Below, one piece after another: positions 1 through 11,422 of a stretch of DNA of 45,349 bases; within the stretch, counting starts at the first letter, position 1; the number at the start of each line of letters is the position of its first letter. This DNA comes from an uncultured Collinsella sp. (GTDB taxonomy: Bacteria; Actinomycetota; Coriobacteriia; Coriobacteriales; Coriobacteriaceae). The stretch covers positions 1-45,349 of the forward strand of contig UQHT01000023.1 of NCBI GenBank assembly GCA_900540875.1. The letters are read 5' to 3'. The position numbers and the translations under genes are program-made. Under the pieces are notes generated by a model that made no database searches, was not told the DNA's origin, and worked only from the letters and a program-made list of their open reading frames with translations.

Positions 1-3422
<3,422 letters not shown>

Positions 3423-3571
3423 ACCGCACCTCGCGGCCCGCGGGACTTCGCGCTCGAAAGCGCGGTCCGGGCACGAGGATGCCCCCGAGTCAGATCTTTC
3501 CTATGCGCCATGCGGCCCCCAGGGCACGTGTATGCGATACCGGACACCGTAACGGTGGGCGCCGCCCACCG

Positions 3572-3686
3572 GTCAGCGGCCAGAGCATGGGGGGCACGCC
3601 CGGTCCCGTTCCGAACCCGGAAGCTAAGCCCCATCGCGCCGAGAGTACTGCGGGGCCAGCCCGTGGGAGGCCAGGGCGCCGCTGAC
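3572..3686 (+). rRNA. rrf: 5S ribosomal RNA
   Basis: The conserved 5S core CCCGTTCCGAACCCGGAAG and GAGAGTACTGCGGGG are present. The terminal helix GTCAGCGG (3572-3579) pairs with CCGCTGAC (3679-3686), giving about 115 nt. Flanking CCACCG/CGGTGG extends the helix as a probable processing stem. The 150-base spacer from 23S holds GC-rich inverted repeats, for example GGTGGGCG/CGCCCACC at 3555-3570, but no tRNA. Confidence 0.95.
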
Positions 3687-3722
3687 CGGTGGACGGCACC
3701 GAGCCGTCGCAACGGACTGAAG

Positions 3723-3754
3723 AAGGGGGAGGCTTCGCGGCCTCCCCCTTTTTT
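3723..3754 (+). terminator. rRNA operon intrinsic terminator
   Basis: AAGGGGGAGGC (3723-3733) pairs perfectly with GCCTCCCCCTT (3740-3750) around a six-base loop and runs into six T residues (3749-3754). This is a canonical Rho-independent terminator closing the rRNA operon. Confidence 0.92.
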
Positions 3755-3821
3755 GTGCTATATGTACGTTGTGCTTTGGGATCTAGCTCCCCTGTATGCG
3801 CTCTTACTGTTTGGCTGTATT

Positions 3822-3852
3822 TTGAGTCCTTCTTTTGTATTTGCGCGATAAT
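3822..3852 (+). promoter_or_regulatory. Candidate promoter for coaE operon
   Basis: TTGAGT at 3822-3827 and GATAAT at 3847-3852 are separated by 19 bases, slightly long for a vegetative promoter. The position, just after the rRNA terminator and about 30 bases before the coaE start, supports a promoter. The exact hexamers are uncertain. Confidence 0.35.
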
Positions 3853-3880
3853 AACTCCCATTGGCGTTAGGGAGGACTTG

Positions 3881-4522
3881 ATGTTTACCGTTTTTGTCTT
3901 GGGCAATATTGCTTCGGGTAAGTCGACTGCCTGCCGCTATCTCGAATCTCATGGCGCCATGCTTATCGATCTGGACGAGCTTGCCAAATCGCTGTATGTG
4001 CCAGGCTCCGATATCGTCAATGCCCTCGCGGAAGAATTTGGCTGGGATATTTTGGACGAGGAGGGCGGCGTTCGCCGTAACATCCTCGCTTCTCGAGCTT
4101 TCGCTTCTCCTGATTCGGTCGCACGGCTCAATGACCTTGTGCACCCCGTTCTCATTGAACAGCTTTCGCTTAGGATTCTCGATCCGGTTTGTTGTACGGT
4201 TTCGTCCCCCCGTTATCCCTTTGCGGTTGTCGAGGTTTCTGCCCCGACTGGTTTTGAGGATGCTTTTGGCCTGGCTGATGAAATTCTGGTTATCAGTGCT
4301 CCTTTGGCAGTTCGTCGCGAGCGTGCCATTCATCGTGGTATGGGGTCCTCTGATTTTGATGCTCGCTCTGCATGCCAACCTGATGAGGCTTCGCTTTGCA
4401 ATCTCGCTACGACGGTAATCGATAATGCGGGAGGCGATAATTCGCTCTTTGAACAACTGGACGCATGGCTTGTGCGCCATGGCTTCGGGGATGTAACGGA
4501 TAAGGAGGAGGCCGATGCCTAA
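3881..4522 (+). CDS. coaE: Dephospho-CoA kinase (CoaE)
   Basis: Phosphorylates the 3'-hydroxyl of dephospho-CoA with ATP, the last step of coenzyme A synthesis, in the cytosol. The 213-residue protein begins with a beta strand and a P-loop GNIASGKST (residues 8-16), which matches the CoaE GxxxSGKS pattern. LIDLDELAK (about 28-36) is the acidic substrate-binding segment, and LVHPVL corresponds to the family's L-HP motif. Length fits the family (about 200). The open frame extends upstream to 3689, but ATG 3881 is chosen because GGGAGG lies at 3870-3875 with proper spacing and the P-loop then sits at the usual distance from the N-terminus. The stop overlaps the next gene by eight bases, suggesting translational coupling. 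Confidence 0.9.
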   Translation: MFTVFVLGNIASGKSTACRYLESHGAMLIDLDELAKSLYVPGSDIVNALAEEFGWDILDEEGGVRRNILASRAFASPDSVARLNDLVHPVLIEQLSLRILDPVCCTVSSPRYPFAVVEVSAPTGFEDAFGLADEILVISAPLAVRRERAIHRGMGSSDFDARSACQPDEASLCNLATTVIDNAGGDNSLFEQLDAWLVRHGFGDVTDKEEADA

Positions 4523-5096
4523 GACACGTTTCTTTACGTGGTATCGCGTTGCGCCACTTGCCGTTGTGCTCGTCTTCGGCTTTATTTCGCTCGTCTACTC
4601 GTATGCTCCTGCCGCCTTCTTTAAGCCTTTGTATCCAATTGACTACGAGGCGTATGTAAAGCAATCGAGCATTTCGCACAATCTTGATCCATATCTGGTG
4701 TGTGCTGTCATAAAGTCGGAATCGAATTGGGATCCCGAGGCTGAGTCGAATCAAGGCGCTCGGGGATTGATGCAGCTGATGCCCGAGACTGCCCAGGATA
4801 TGATTGCCAAGGGTCTTGTCGATGGTAGCGAGTATTTCGCCGACAACCTTAACGATCCCGCTACGAACATCGAGTTTGGCTGTGCGTATCTTTCGTATCT
4901 TCTAACGTATTTTAACGGGTCGACTGACAGCGCCATTGCCGCCTATAACGCCGGCATGGGCAATGTCGACGGATGGGCGCAGCAGAGCACGTCGCTTCAT
5001 AATGCAATCACCTTTCCCGAGACGCAGGCGTATCTGATTCGTGTCAATAATGCCTGGGTTCGCTACAAGACCCTCTATCCCGATCGGTTCGTATAG
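4515..5096 (+). CDS. Membrane-anchored lytic transglycosylase (SLT domain)
   Basis: Predicted peptidoglycan lytic transglycosylase that would cleave MurNAc-GlcNAc bonds outside the membrane. The 193-residue protein has a single N-terminal hydrophobic anchor (about residues 12-30) and a compact goose-lysozyme/Slt70-like domain. Diagnostic elements are IKSESNWDP with the catalytic Glu69, GLMQLMPETA (84-93) and AAYNAG (142-147). It is short, with no LysM or other wall-binding domain, resembling the small YjbJ/Slt-type enzymes of Gram-positives. Its start overlaps the coaE stop (ATGCCTAA), so it is probably co-transcribed. Which wall structure it remodels cannot be told from the sequence. Confidence 0.88.
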   Translation: MPKTRFFTWYRVAPLAVVLVFGFISLVYSYAPAAFFKPLYPIDYEAYVKQSSISHNLDPYLVCAVIKSESNWDPEAESNQGARGLMQLMPETAQDMIAKGLVDGSEYFADNLNDPATNIEFGCAYLSYLLTYFNGSTDSAIAAYNAGMGNVDGWAQQSTSLHNAITFPETQAYLIRVNNAWVRYKTLYPDRFV

Positions 5097-5116
5097 GACT
5101 ATGCCTGCCGCCTGCG

Positions 5117-5122
5117 TATACT
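5117..5122 (+). promoter_or_regulatory. Candidate -10 element before uvrB
   Basis: TATACT lies about 26 bases before the uvrB start. No convincing -35 hexamer is found 16-18 bases upstream, in the end of the transglycosylase gene, so this is a weak call. uvrB may instead be read through from the coaE operon. No LexA-type box is visible here. Confidence 0.3.
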
Positions 5123-5147
5123 GCAGATATATGAGTTAGGAGTATCC

Positions 5148-7388
5148 ATGGCGGAATTTGAAGTTGAGCGTGTTGGAGGAGAGCTCAAACGTTTTGGCGT
5201 TGAGGGCTCTGAGGTGCCGTTTGAGGTCGTGTCTCCATACGAGCCCGCTGGTTCCCAGCCTAAGGCCATTGAGTCGCTTGTGCAGGGTGTGAGGGACGGA
5301 GATCGCTATCAGGTTTTGCTGGGCGTGACTGGTTCGGGCAAGACCTTCACGATGGCTAAGACTATTGAGGCCCTGGGGAAGCCGACGCTGGTCATGGCTC
5401 CCAATAAAACGCTCGCCGCTCAGCTTGCGAGCGAGCTCAAAGAGTTCTTTCCCAACAACGCTGTGGTCTACTTTGTCTCGTACTACGACTACTATCAGCC
5501 CGAGGCGTATGTGCCGCAAAGCGATACATATATCGAGAAAGACTCCTCGATTAACGAAGAGGTCGAGATGCTGCGCCATCAGGCGACCGCGTCACTGCTC
5601 TCTCGACGCGATGTGATCGTTGTCGCATCGGTCTCGTGTATCTATGGCATTGGCTCTCCTGAGGACTATGCGGGTCTGGCTCCAAACGTCGACAAGAAGG
5701 TGCCGCTCGAGCGCGATGACTTTATCCATGCACTTATCGACATTCAATATGATCGCAATGACTATGACCTGGCGCGCGGCACGTTCCGCGTGCGCGGCGA
5801 TGTTGTCGACGTGTATCCGCCTTATGCCGAGCATCCGTTGCGGTTTGAGTTCTTTGGCGACGAGGTCGAGCTGATTGCCGAGATCGATGAGGTTACCGGT
5901 GAGATGCTTCGTGAGTACGAGGCCATCCCCGTATGGCCGGCATCGCACTACGTGACCGAGAAGCCGAAGGTCAAGGCGGCTCTGAAATCGATCAGCGAAG
6001 AGTGCGAGAAGCGCGTGGCGGAGCTCAAGGCGACTGATAAGTTGCTCGAGGCGCAGCGTCTGCAGCAGCGCACCGATTATGATCTTGAGATGCTCGAGAC
6101 GATGGGTTTTTGCAACGGCATCGAGAACTACTCGCGTCATCTGGACGGTCGCAAGCCGGGTGAGCCGCCGTTTACCCTAATCGATTACTTTCCCAAGGAT
6201 ATGCTCTGCATCATCGATGAGAGCCATGTGACGGTGCCGCAGATTCGCGGCATGCACGAAGGTGACCGCTCGCGTAAGGTGACGCTGGTGGAGCATGGTT
6301 TTCGCCTTCCTTCGGCACTCGATAACCGCCCGCTTCGTTTCGATGAGTTTGAGGCAAGGATACCCCAGTTTATCTATGTTTCGGCCACACCGGGCGACTA
6401 CGAGCTGCGGGTGAGCCAAAACGACGTTGAGCAGATTATTCGTCCAACCGGTCTGCTCGACCCCAAGATCGATGTGCGTCCGGTTCGTGGGCAGATTGAC
6501 GATCTTGAGGACGAGATTCGCGAGCGCGTTGCCCGCAAGGAGCGCGTGCTGGTGACCACGCTCACCAAGCGCATGGCCGAGGACCTGACCGACCATCTGC
6601 TTGATGCCGGCATTAAGGTCAATTACATGCACTCCGATACAGCGACGATGGACCGTGTCGAGATCCTGCGAACGCTGCGCGAGGGCAAGATCGATGTTCT
6701 CGTTGGCATCAACCTGCTTCGCGAGGGCCTAGACCTTCCCGAGGTCTCACTGGTGGCAATTCTCGATGCCGATAAGGAAGGCTTCTTGCGCAACCGCCGT
6801 TCGCTGATTCAGACGATTGGCCGCGCGGCCCGTAACGCCGATGGCGAAGTCATCATGTATGCGGACGTTGTGACCGATTCGATGAAAGAGGCCATCGAGG
6901 AGACGCAGCGCCGTCGCGAGATTCAGATGGCATATAACGAAGAGCATGGCATTGTGCCCAAGACGGTGCGCAAGGCCATCAACGACATCTCAAGTTTTAT
7001 TGCCGAGGCCGAAAAAACCGTGGGTTCCAAGGGGCGCTCGAAGGGCGACTCTCTTGGACATGGCGCATTCTATACGCCCGATGAGTCGGGCGAGGGTGGC
7101 GTGCCGGAAACGGTGGCGCCCGAGCAGACACTTGCGGAGCAGTTGGAAGAACTGCCGCATGACGAGCTTGTGCGGATCGTCGAAACCATGGAAGAGGATA
7201 TGCGTAACGCTTCTGCTGCCATGGACTTTGAGGAGGCGGCGCGCCTGCGCGATGCCGTCGTTCAGATTCGGGCGATGCTCGAGGGTGCGTCTGAGGACGA
7301 GACGATCGAGCGCTTACGTTCGCAGGCCCGCAAGGGTTCCACGTTCGCATCGGGCAGAAAACGCCAGGGTGCACGGTTTAAGAAATAG
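5148..7388 (+). CDS. uvrB: Excinuclease ABC subunit B (UvrB)
   Basis: Damage-verification helicase of nucleotide excision repair. It receives DNA from UvrA and recruits UvrC. The 746-residue protein has Walker A GVTGSGKT (59-66), the beta-hairpin segment YYDYYQPEAYVP (112-123) that inserts between strands, the DESH box, motif VI QTIGRAARN, and a C-terminal UVR motif (about 675-712) that contacts UvrC. It is longer than the usual 660-700 residues, mainly through an acidic, low-complexity linker before the UVR motif (about 625-665) and a basic tail. The ATG at 5148 has TTAGGAG eight bases upstream. uvrA and uvrC lie 6 and 14 kb downstream. Confidence 0.97.
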   Translation: MAEFEVERVGGELKRFGVEGSEVPFEVVSPYEPAGSQPKAIESLVQGVRDGDRYQVLLGVTGSGKTFTMAKTIEALGKPTLVMAPNKTLAAQLASELKEFFPNNAVVYFVSYYDYYQPEAYVPQSDTYIEKDSSINEEVEMLRHQATASLLSRRDVIVVASVSCIYGIGSPEDYAGLAPNVDKKVPLERDDFIHALIDIQYDRNDYDLARGTFRVRGDVVDVYPPYAEHPLRFEFFGDEVELIAEIDEVTGEMLREYEAIPVWPASHYVTEKPKVKAALKSISEECEKRVAELKATDKLLEAQRLQQRTDYDLEMLETMGFCNGIENYSRHLDGRKPGEPPFTLIDYFPKDMLCIIDESHVTVPQIRGMHEGDRSRKVTLVEHGFRLPSALDNRPLRFDEFEARIPQFIYVSATPGDYELRVSQNDVEQIIRPTGLLDPKIDVRPVRGQIDDLEDEIRERVARKERVLVTTLTKRMAEDLTDHLLDAGIKVNYMHSDTATMDRVEILRTLREGKIDVLVGINLLREGLDLPEVSLVAILDADKEGFLRNRRSLIQTIGRAARNADGEVIMYADVVTDSMKEAIEETQRRREIQMAYNEEHGIVPKTVRKAINDISSFIAEAEKTVGSKGRSKGDSLGHGAFYTPDESGEGGVPETVAPEQTLAEQLEELPHDELVRIVETMEEDMRNASAAMDFEEAARLRDAVVQIRAMLEGASEDETIERLRSQARKGSTFASGRKRQGARFKK

Positions 7389-7391
7389 TGA

Positions 7392-7434
7392 ACAGGCCCC
7401 GAGTTCCCTGTGGAGCTTGGGGCCTGTGTCTTTT
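7392..7434 (+). terminator. Intrinsic terminator after uvrB
   Basis: ACAGGCCCC (7392-7400) pairs with GGGGCCTGT (7419-7427) and is followed by GTCTTTT. It lies between the converging uvrB and flavoprotein genes. The stem could act in both directions, but only the + strand side has a T-run. Confidence 0.8.
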
Positions 7435-7453
7435 GCGCGCTGGAATTCGTGCG

Positions 7454-9094
7454 TTAGAGGTCTGCGATCAGGGCTTCGGCACAACGGATGCCGTCGGTGG
7501 CCGCGCTCATGATGCCGCCGGCATATCCAGCTCCCTCACCACAAGGATAGAGGCCCGGGGTCGACACGGCATGGCACGTTCGGTCTCGGGTGACAGTGAC
7601 CGGTGAGCTCGAACGAGTCTCCACGCCGGTAAGAACGGCGTCGGGGCGGTCGTAGCCGCGTAGCTTTTTTCCGAGTAGGGGAAGTCCCAGGCGGAGCGAC
7701 TCGACGATATGCTGCGGCAGGGCTTCGTCAATTGCCGTCCAGGTCACACCGAGCGGATAGGTGGGCTTTACCTTTCCGGGCGCCTTGCTGGCACGTCCTG
7801 CGAGGAAATCTCCGACGAGCTGTGCCGGTGCGTTCCAGTTGGAACCGCCCAGGCGATAGGCGGCCGCCTCGCAGGCACGCTGGAGCTCGATGCCGGCGAG
7901 TGGGTCATCGTTGGGAAGGTCCTCGGGTGTGACGTTAACGAGCAGGGCGGCATTTGCGTTGCGTCCGCCGCGGGCATTGAGACTGGCGCCGTTGACGCAC
8001 AGGTGGCCCTGCTCGGAAGAGGCGGCGACAACCTGCCCGCCGGGGCACATGCAAAACGAGAACACGCTGCGGCCGTTGGGAAGATGGGCGACGAGCTTGT
8101 AAGGGGCTGCTCCGAGGGCAGGATGTCCCGCCGAGGCTCCGTATTGGACTCGGTCGATGTCGCGCTGCGGATGCTCGATGCGAACGCCCATGGCAAAGGT
8201 CTTTTGTGCGAGGGCCACGTTGTGGCCCTTAAGGAGCTCAAAAATATCGCGAGCAGAATGCCCGCAGGCGAGGATGAGGTGATTTGTCTCGATTGGCTCG
8301 CAAGCGGCGTCTTGGGACGATTGGACATCAATACCGGTGATGGCGCCAGACGCGTCGATGCGAATGTCGACGAGCTTCGTTCGATAACGGACGACACCTC
8401 CGAGCTGCTCGATGCGCTGGGATATAGCGGTGACAACCGTGGGAAGGATGTCGGAGCCAATGTGCGGCTTGGCATCCCATAGAATATCGCGGGGCGCGCC
8501 CGCCTCGACGAAGGTTTCGAGGATAAGGCGATGGGCGGGATTTTTGGTTCCCGTATTGAGTTTGCCGTCCGAGAAGGTTCCCGCGCCGCCCAGGCCAAAC
8601 TGGATATTGCTCTCGGGGTCGAGGATGCGCTCCTTTAGAAAGAGGTCGATCGCCTGCGAGCGGCGAAATGCCGGGTCGCCGCGCTCGATGAGCAAGGGCT
8701 TAAGACCTGCTTCGGCGAGCGTAAGCGCAGCGAAAAGGCCGGCGCATCCGGCACCGACAACGACAGGGCGTTCTTGAGGTGCGTCGGAGGCGGGGGAGGG
8801 GAATGAAGGCTCATCGTCTTCTATCGCGCGTACGCGCGAGCGGTCACGCTCGGCAACGCTGTCGACCGCTTCTCGCTCGAGGTGGGGACTAGTCAGCTCA
8901 ACACGAAAGCTCAGGATAAAATGGACGTCTCGTTTTTTGCGAGCGTCGATTGACTTGCGGTGGAGCTCGATGGACTTGATCTCGGAGTCCTTGCAACGTA
9001 GGACGCGCTTGGCGACTCGCTTGCCAACAATGAGACAGGCATTTTCATCGTCGGCTTCATCGAGCGACGCGTTGACTTGGGTGATTTCGATCAT
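7454..9094 (-). CDS. FAD-dependent dehydrogenase-like flavoprotein (COG2509 family)
   Basis: A 546-residue protein with an N-terminal alpha/beta domain (about 1-90) of the type preceding this family, then a Rossmann FAD-binding motif VVGAGCAGLFAALTLAEAG with the conserved acidic ERGD. The C-terminal flavin-contacting stretch is LYPCGEGAGYAGGIMSAATDG. Family members are poorly characterised oxidoreductases; I can assign no substrate. The open frame extends to 9217, but ATG 9094 is preceded by TAAGGAG (minus strand), so the longer version is rejected. It is the last gene of a minus-strand group with an HI0933-type flavoprotein and Mrp, separated from the former by 80 bases that hold a candidate promoter. 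Confidence 0.82.
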   Translation of the reverse strand: MIEITQVNASLDEADDENACLIVGKRVAKRVLRCKDSEIKSIELHRKSIDARKKRDVHFILSFRVELTSPHLEREAVDSVAERDRSRVRAIEDDEPSFPSPASDAPQERPVVVGAGCAGLFAALTLAEAGLKPLLIERGDPAFRRSQAIDLFLKERILDPESNIQFGLGGAGTFSDGKLNTGTKNPAHRLILETFVEAGAPRDILWDAKPHIGSDILPTVVTAISQRIEQLGGVVRYRTKLVDIRIDASGAITGIDVQSSQDAACEPIETNHLILACGHSARDIFELLKGHNVALAQKTFAMGVRIEHPQRDIDRVQYGASAGHPALGAAPYKLVAHLPNGRSVFSFCMCPGGQVVAASSEQGHLCVNGASLNARGGRNANAALLVNVTPEDLPNDDPLAGIELQRACEAAAYRLGGSNWNAPAQLVGDFLAGRASKAPGKVKPTYPLGVTWTAIDEALPQHIVESLRLGLPLLGKKLRGYDRPDAVLTGVETRSSSPVTVTRDRTCHAVSTPGLYPCGEGAGYAGGIMSAATDGIRCAEALIADL

Positions 9095-9122
9095 CGAGGT
9101 CTCCTTAGAGGCAAGAAAGAGT

Positions 9123-9164
9123 CCGTCCGGTATCCCAGACGGCCCGAATGCGTTTTTGATTATA
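9123..9164 (-). promoter_or_regulatory. Candidate promoter -10 and leader hairpin for the COG2509 gene
   Basis: Reading the minus strand, a perfect TATAAT occurs at 9164-9159. It is followed by a hairpin, CCGTCTGG/CCGGACGG, occupying 9142-9123, and then by the gene's ribosome binding site. The hairpin could also be the weak terminator of the upstream gene. No good -35 box is seen. Confidence 0.4.
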
Positions 9165-9174
9165 GACTGCGCGG

Positions 9175-10446
9175 CTACAGGCTGCTTGCAGCGCGAATGC
9201 CCGAGATCCAGGCCCACGCAAGGTTAAAGCCTCCGCAATCGGCGTCGATGTCGAGCGCTTCACCGCAGACGTAAAGCGGGGCGTCGACAACGCTGCGCGC
9301 GCGTAGGCTGGGTGTTGAGATGCTCTCGACAGATACGCCACCACGCGTGACCTGCGCTGAGCGCTCCTCGGCTGTTCCCTTGACGAGCAACTTAAAGTGC
9401 TTGAGGATCGAGACCAGGTGGATGACATCGTTGGAGCCTGGATGGCACTGCTCGAACGCTGTGCAGACGACGCGGGAGAGTTGCGGGGCGAGCATGCCGT
9501 CGAGCCAACGGGGATCGCGGGGCGAAAAGCCGCCGAGCAGCTCAACGCGCCGGTTGAGCATATTGAGCAACTCGTCTTTGGAGAGGTCGGGGAAAACGTC
9601 GAGCAGGATCGTATCGCCGTGCTGGATACGACGAGAGAGGTTGAAGACAGCGACGCCCGAGATACCGAAGGTTCGAAACAGCACTTCACCGTCTTCGTGC
9701 CAGAGCTCATTATGATTGCGGGCGAGCGTCAAGCAGGCGCGGACGCGCAGGCCATCCAACGTCTTGAGCGCCGCCCGATCGCCAAAGACCGTTGCCGATA
9801 CGGGGCAGAGGATGGGGCGCAGCGAAGTGAGGGGGAGGCGAAACGTATCGGCGATACCGGTGGGGTTGCCGCCCGTGGCGATAATTACGGCATGTGCCTG
9901 CAGGGCCTCGTTCTTGCGAGGGACATCGGCGAGCGCTTTCCGAAGCGAGCGGAGCTCCGATTTTCGGTCGTCGTGCTTTTTTGCCTTGAGTGCCCGCGCC
10001 GGACGGTCTATTTGGAGTGCCCAGCCTTCGGAAGCTTTGTGCGCCGAGGCAACGTTGGCTCCGCAGATTAAGGTGATACCTAGGCGGTCGCAAACGCTGA
10101 GAAGCGCGTCGCGCACCGATTCGGCGCGAAGGGAGCGCGGGTACAGCCGGCCTTCCTCGGAGGTTGTCATGATGCCCAGCGAGGAGAAGAAACCCATAAG
10201 CTCTTGTTCGGGCTGGGGGCCCATGACGGATTCGACGAATGCGGGGTGGTTATACCGCTGAGGATCAATCGATTCGTTGGAGAGGTTGCAACGGCCGTTA
10301 CCGGTCGCAAGGAGCTTGAGGCCGCAGGCGACATCGCGCTCAACGATGCAGACGCTTTTGCCAGCGCGTGCGGCCGTAATGGCGGCGGCGAGGCCTGAAG
10401 CCCCGCCGCCGATTACCAGGACGTCATAGAAGGCGCTCGCGTTCAC
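9175..10446 (-). CDS. HI0933-family FAD-binding flavoprotein (YhiN-like)
   Basis: A 423-residue flavoprotein with N-terminal dinucleotide-binding motif VIGGGASGLAAAITAARAG (about 11-29), ERDVACGLKLLATGNGRCNLSN (the family's K-x-x-x-SGNGRCN-like stretch) and the C-terminal GEALDIDADCGGFNLAWAWISG flavin motif. These match Pfam HI0933_like, sometimes annotated as aminoacetone oxidase family; the real reaction is unknown. Translation starts at GTG 10446, immediately after the TAA of the upstream mrp gene with no gap, so it is almost certainly coupled to it. A GACGAGG sequence in the end of mrp may serve as ribosome binding site. Residues 150-185 form a charged insert. Confidence 0.85.
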   Translation of the reverse strand: MNASAFYDVLVIGGGASGLAAAITAARAGKSVCIVERDVACGLKLLATGNGRCNLSNESIDPQRYNHPAFVESVMGPQPEQELMGFFSSLGIMTTSEEGRLYPRSLRAESVRDALLSVCDRLGITLICGANVASAHKASEGWALQIDRPARALKAKKHDDRKSELRSLRKALADVPRKNEALQAHAVIIATGGNPTGIADTFRLPLTSLRPILCPVSATVFGDRAALKTLDGLRVRACLTLARNHNELWHEDGEVLFRTFGISGVAVFNLSRRIQHGDTILLDVFPDLSKDELLNMLNRRVELLGGFSPRDPRWLDGMLAPQLSRVVCTAFEQCHPGSNDVIHLVSILKHFKLLVKGTAEERSAQVTRGGVSVESISTPSLRARSVVDAPLYVCGEALDIDADCGGFNLAWAWISGIRAASSL

Positions 10447-11277
10447 TTAGGCCTCGTCGGTCTCGTGCGGGGTAATAGCCTCGACGGCAGAGACTGCCTT
10501 GGGCAACATGCCATCGGGCAGCGCGGTCTCGACCTCGCCCTTATCGCAGGCCTCGGCGAGTGCCGGATTAATGGGAAGCTGCCCCAAGATGTCGAGGTTA
10601 TAGCGCTCTGCGACCTCGGGGAGCTTGCTCTTGCCAAAGACCTCGATCTTCTTGCCGCAGTCGGGGCACTCAATATAGCTCATGTTCTCGACAATGCCCA
10701 GAATGGGGACGTTCATCTTCTCGGCCATGTTGACCGCCTTGGCGACGATCATCGAGACCAGATCCTGCGGGCTCGTGACGATGACGATGCCGTCGACGGG
10801 CAGCGACTGGAAGACGGTGAGCGCGACGTCGCCTGTTCCCGGAGGCATGTCGACCAGCAGGTAGTCGATGGGGCCCCACGAGGTCTCGCTCCAGAACTGC
10901 CTAATGGCGCCTGCGATGACCGGACCGCGCCAAAGGACGGGGTCGGTCTCGTTTTGGAGCAGCAGGTTGGAGCTCATGACCTTGACGCCGTGCTCGGAGA
11001 TTTCGGGCAGCATAAGGTTGCCAAGGGCATGGACGTGGCGTCCACTCATACCGAACATCTTGGGGATAGAGGGACCGGTGATGTCGGCATCGAGGACGCC
11101 GACCTTGTGGCCGTGACGGGCAAGCTCGGTGGCGATGGCACCGGTGACAAATGACTTGCCGACACCGCCCTTGCCGGAAAGCACGGCGATGACGCGCTTG
11201 ACCTCGGACAGCGTGTTCTCCTCAAATTGCGACGGCGACGTTTGTCCGCCGGCGGCCTGTGCGTGTTCGCAACCCAT
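10447..11277 (-). CDS. apbC: Mrp/ApbC-type iron-sulfur cluster carrier ATPase
   Basis: P-loop NTPase of the Mrp/NBP35 family that binds and transfers Fe-S clusters to apo-proteins in the cytosol. The 276-residue protein has the deviant Walker A SGKGGVGKS (34-42), the LLVDMPPGTGD motif (140-149) and the CxxC pair ECPDC (Cys204, Cys207) that bridges a cluster between subunits. The N-terminus starts MGCEH with one cysteine, rather than the four-cysteine cluster of eukaryotic NBP35. ATG 11277 has AAAGGAG upstream; the longer frame to 11334 is rejected. It leads an operon with two flavoproteins, a plausible but untested partner relationship. Confidence 0.92.
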   Translation of the reverse strand: MGCEHAQAAGGQTSPSQFEENTLSEVKRVIAVLSGKGGVGKSFVTGAIATELARHGHKVGVLDADITGPSIPKMFGMSGRHVHALGNLMLPEISEHGVKVMSSNLLLQNETDPVLWRGPVIAGAIRQFWSETSWGPIDYLLVDMPPGTGDVALTVFQSLPVDGIVIVTSPQDLVSMIVAKAVNMAEKMNVPILGIVENMSYIECPDCGKKIEVFGKSKLPEVAERYNLDILGQLPINPALAEACDKGEVETALPDGMLPKAVSAVEAITPHETDEA

Positions 11278-11332
11278 GTATGACTCCTTTGTATATGCTG
11301 GGGCCGGGGCCCCGCGATGTGACACGAGCGTC

Positions 11333-11362
11333 ATTGTACCCTCGTTTGCGAGCGGGAGTCAT
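11333..11362 (-). promoter_or_regulatory. Candidate promoter for apbC operon
   Basis: On the minus strand, ATGACT (11362-11357) and TACAAT (11338-11333) are spaced by 18 bases, a good vegetative-type arrangement about 55 bases ahead of the start codon. The leader then carries a GC-rich GGGGCCCCGGCCCC self-complementary stretch. Confidence 0.5.
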
Positions 11363-11422
11363 TTGCGATGCGTTTGGGCCGAGCGTGCTTGCAATACGAT
11401 GGGCCCAAGCGAATGGGCGGGC

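Noticed and set aside
11379..11415. TTGGGCC/GGGCCCAA inverted repeat downstream of the LTA-synthase-like gene as a terminator
   Set aside because: The loop is long (about 20 bases) and no T-run follows on the minus strand, so it is too weak to annotate.
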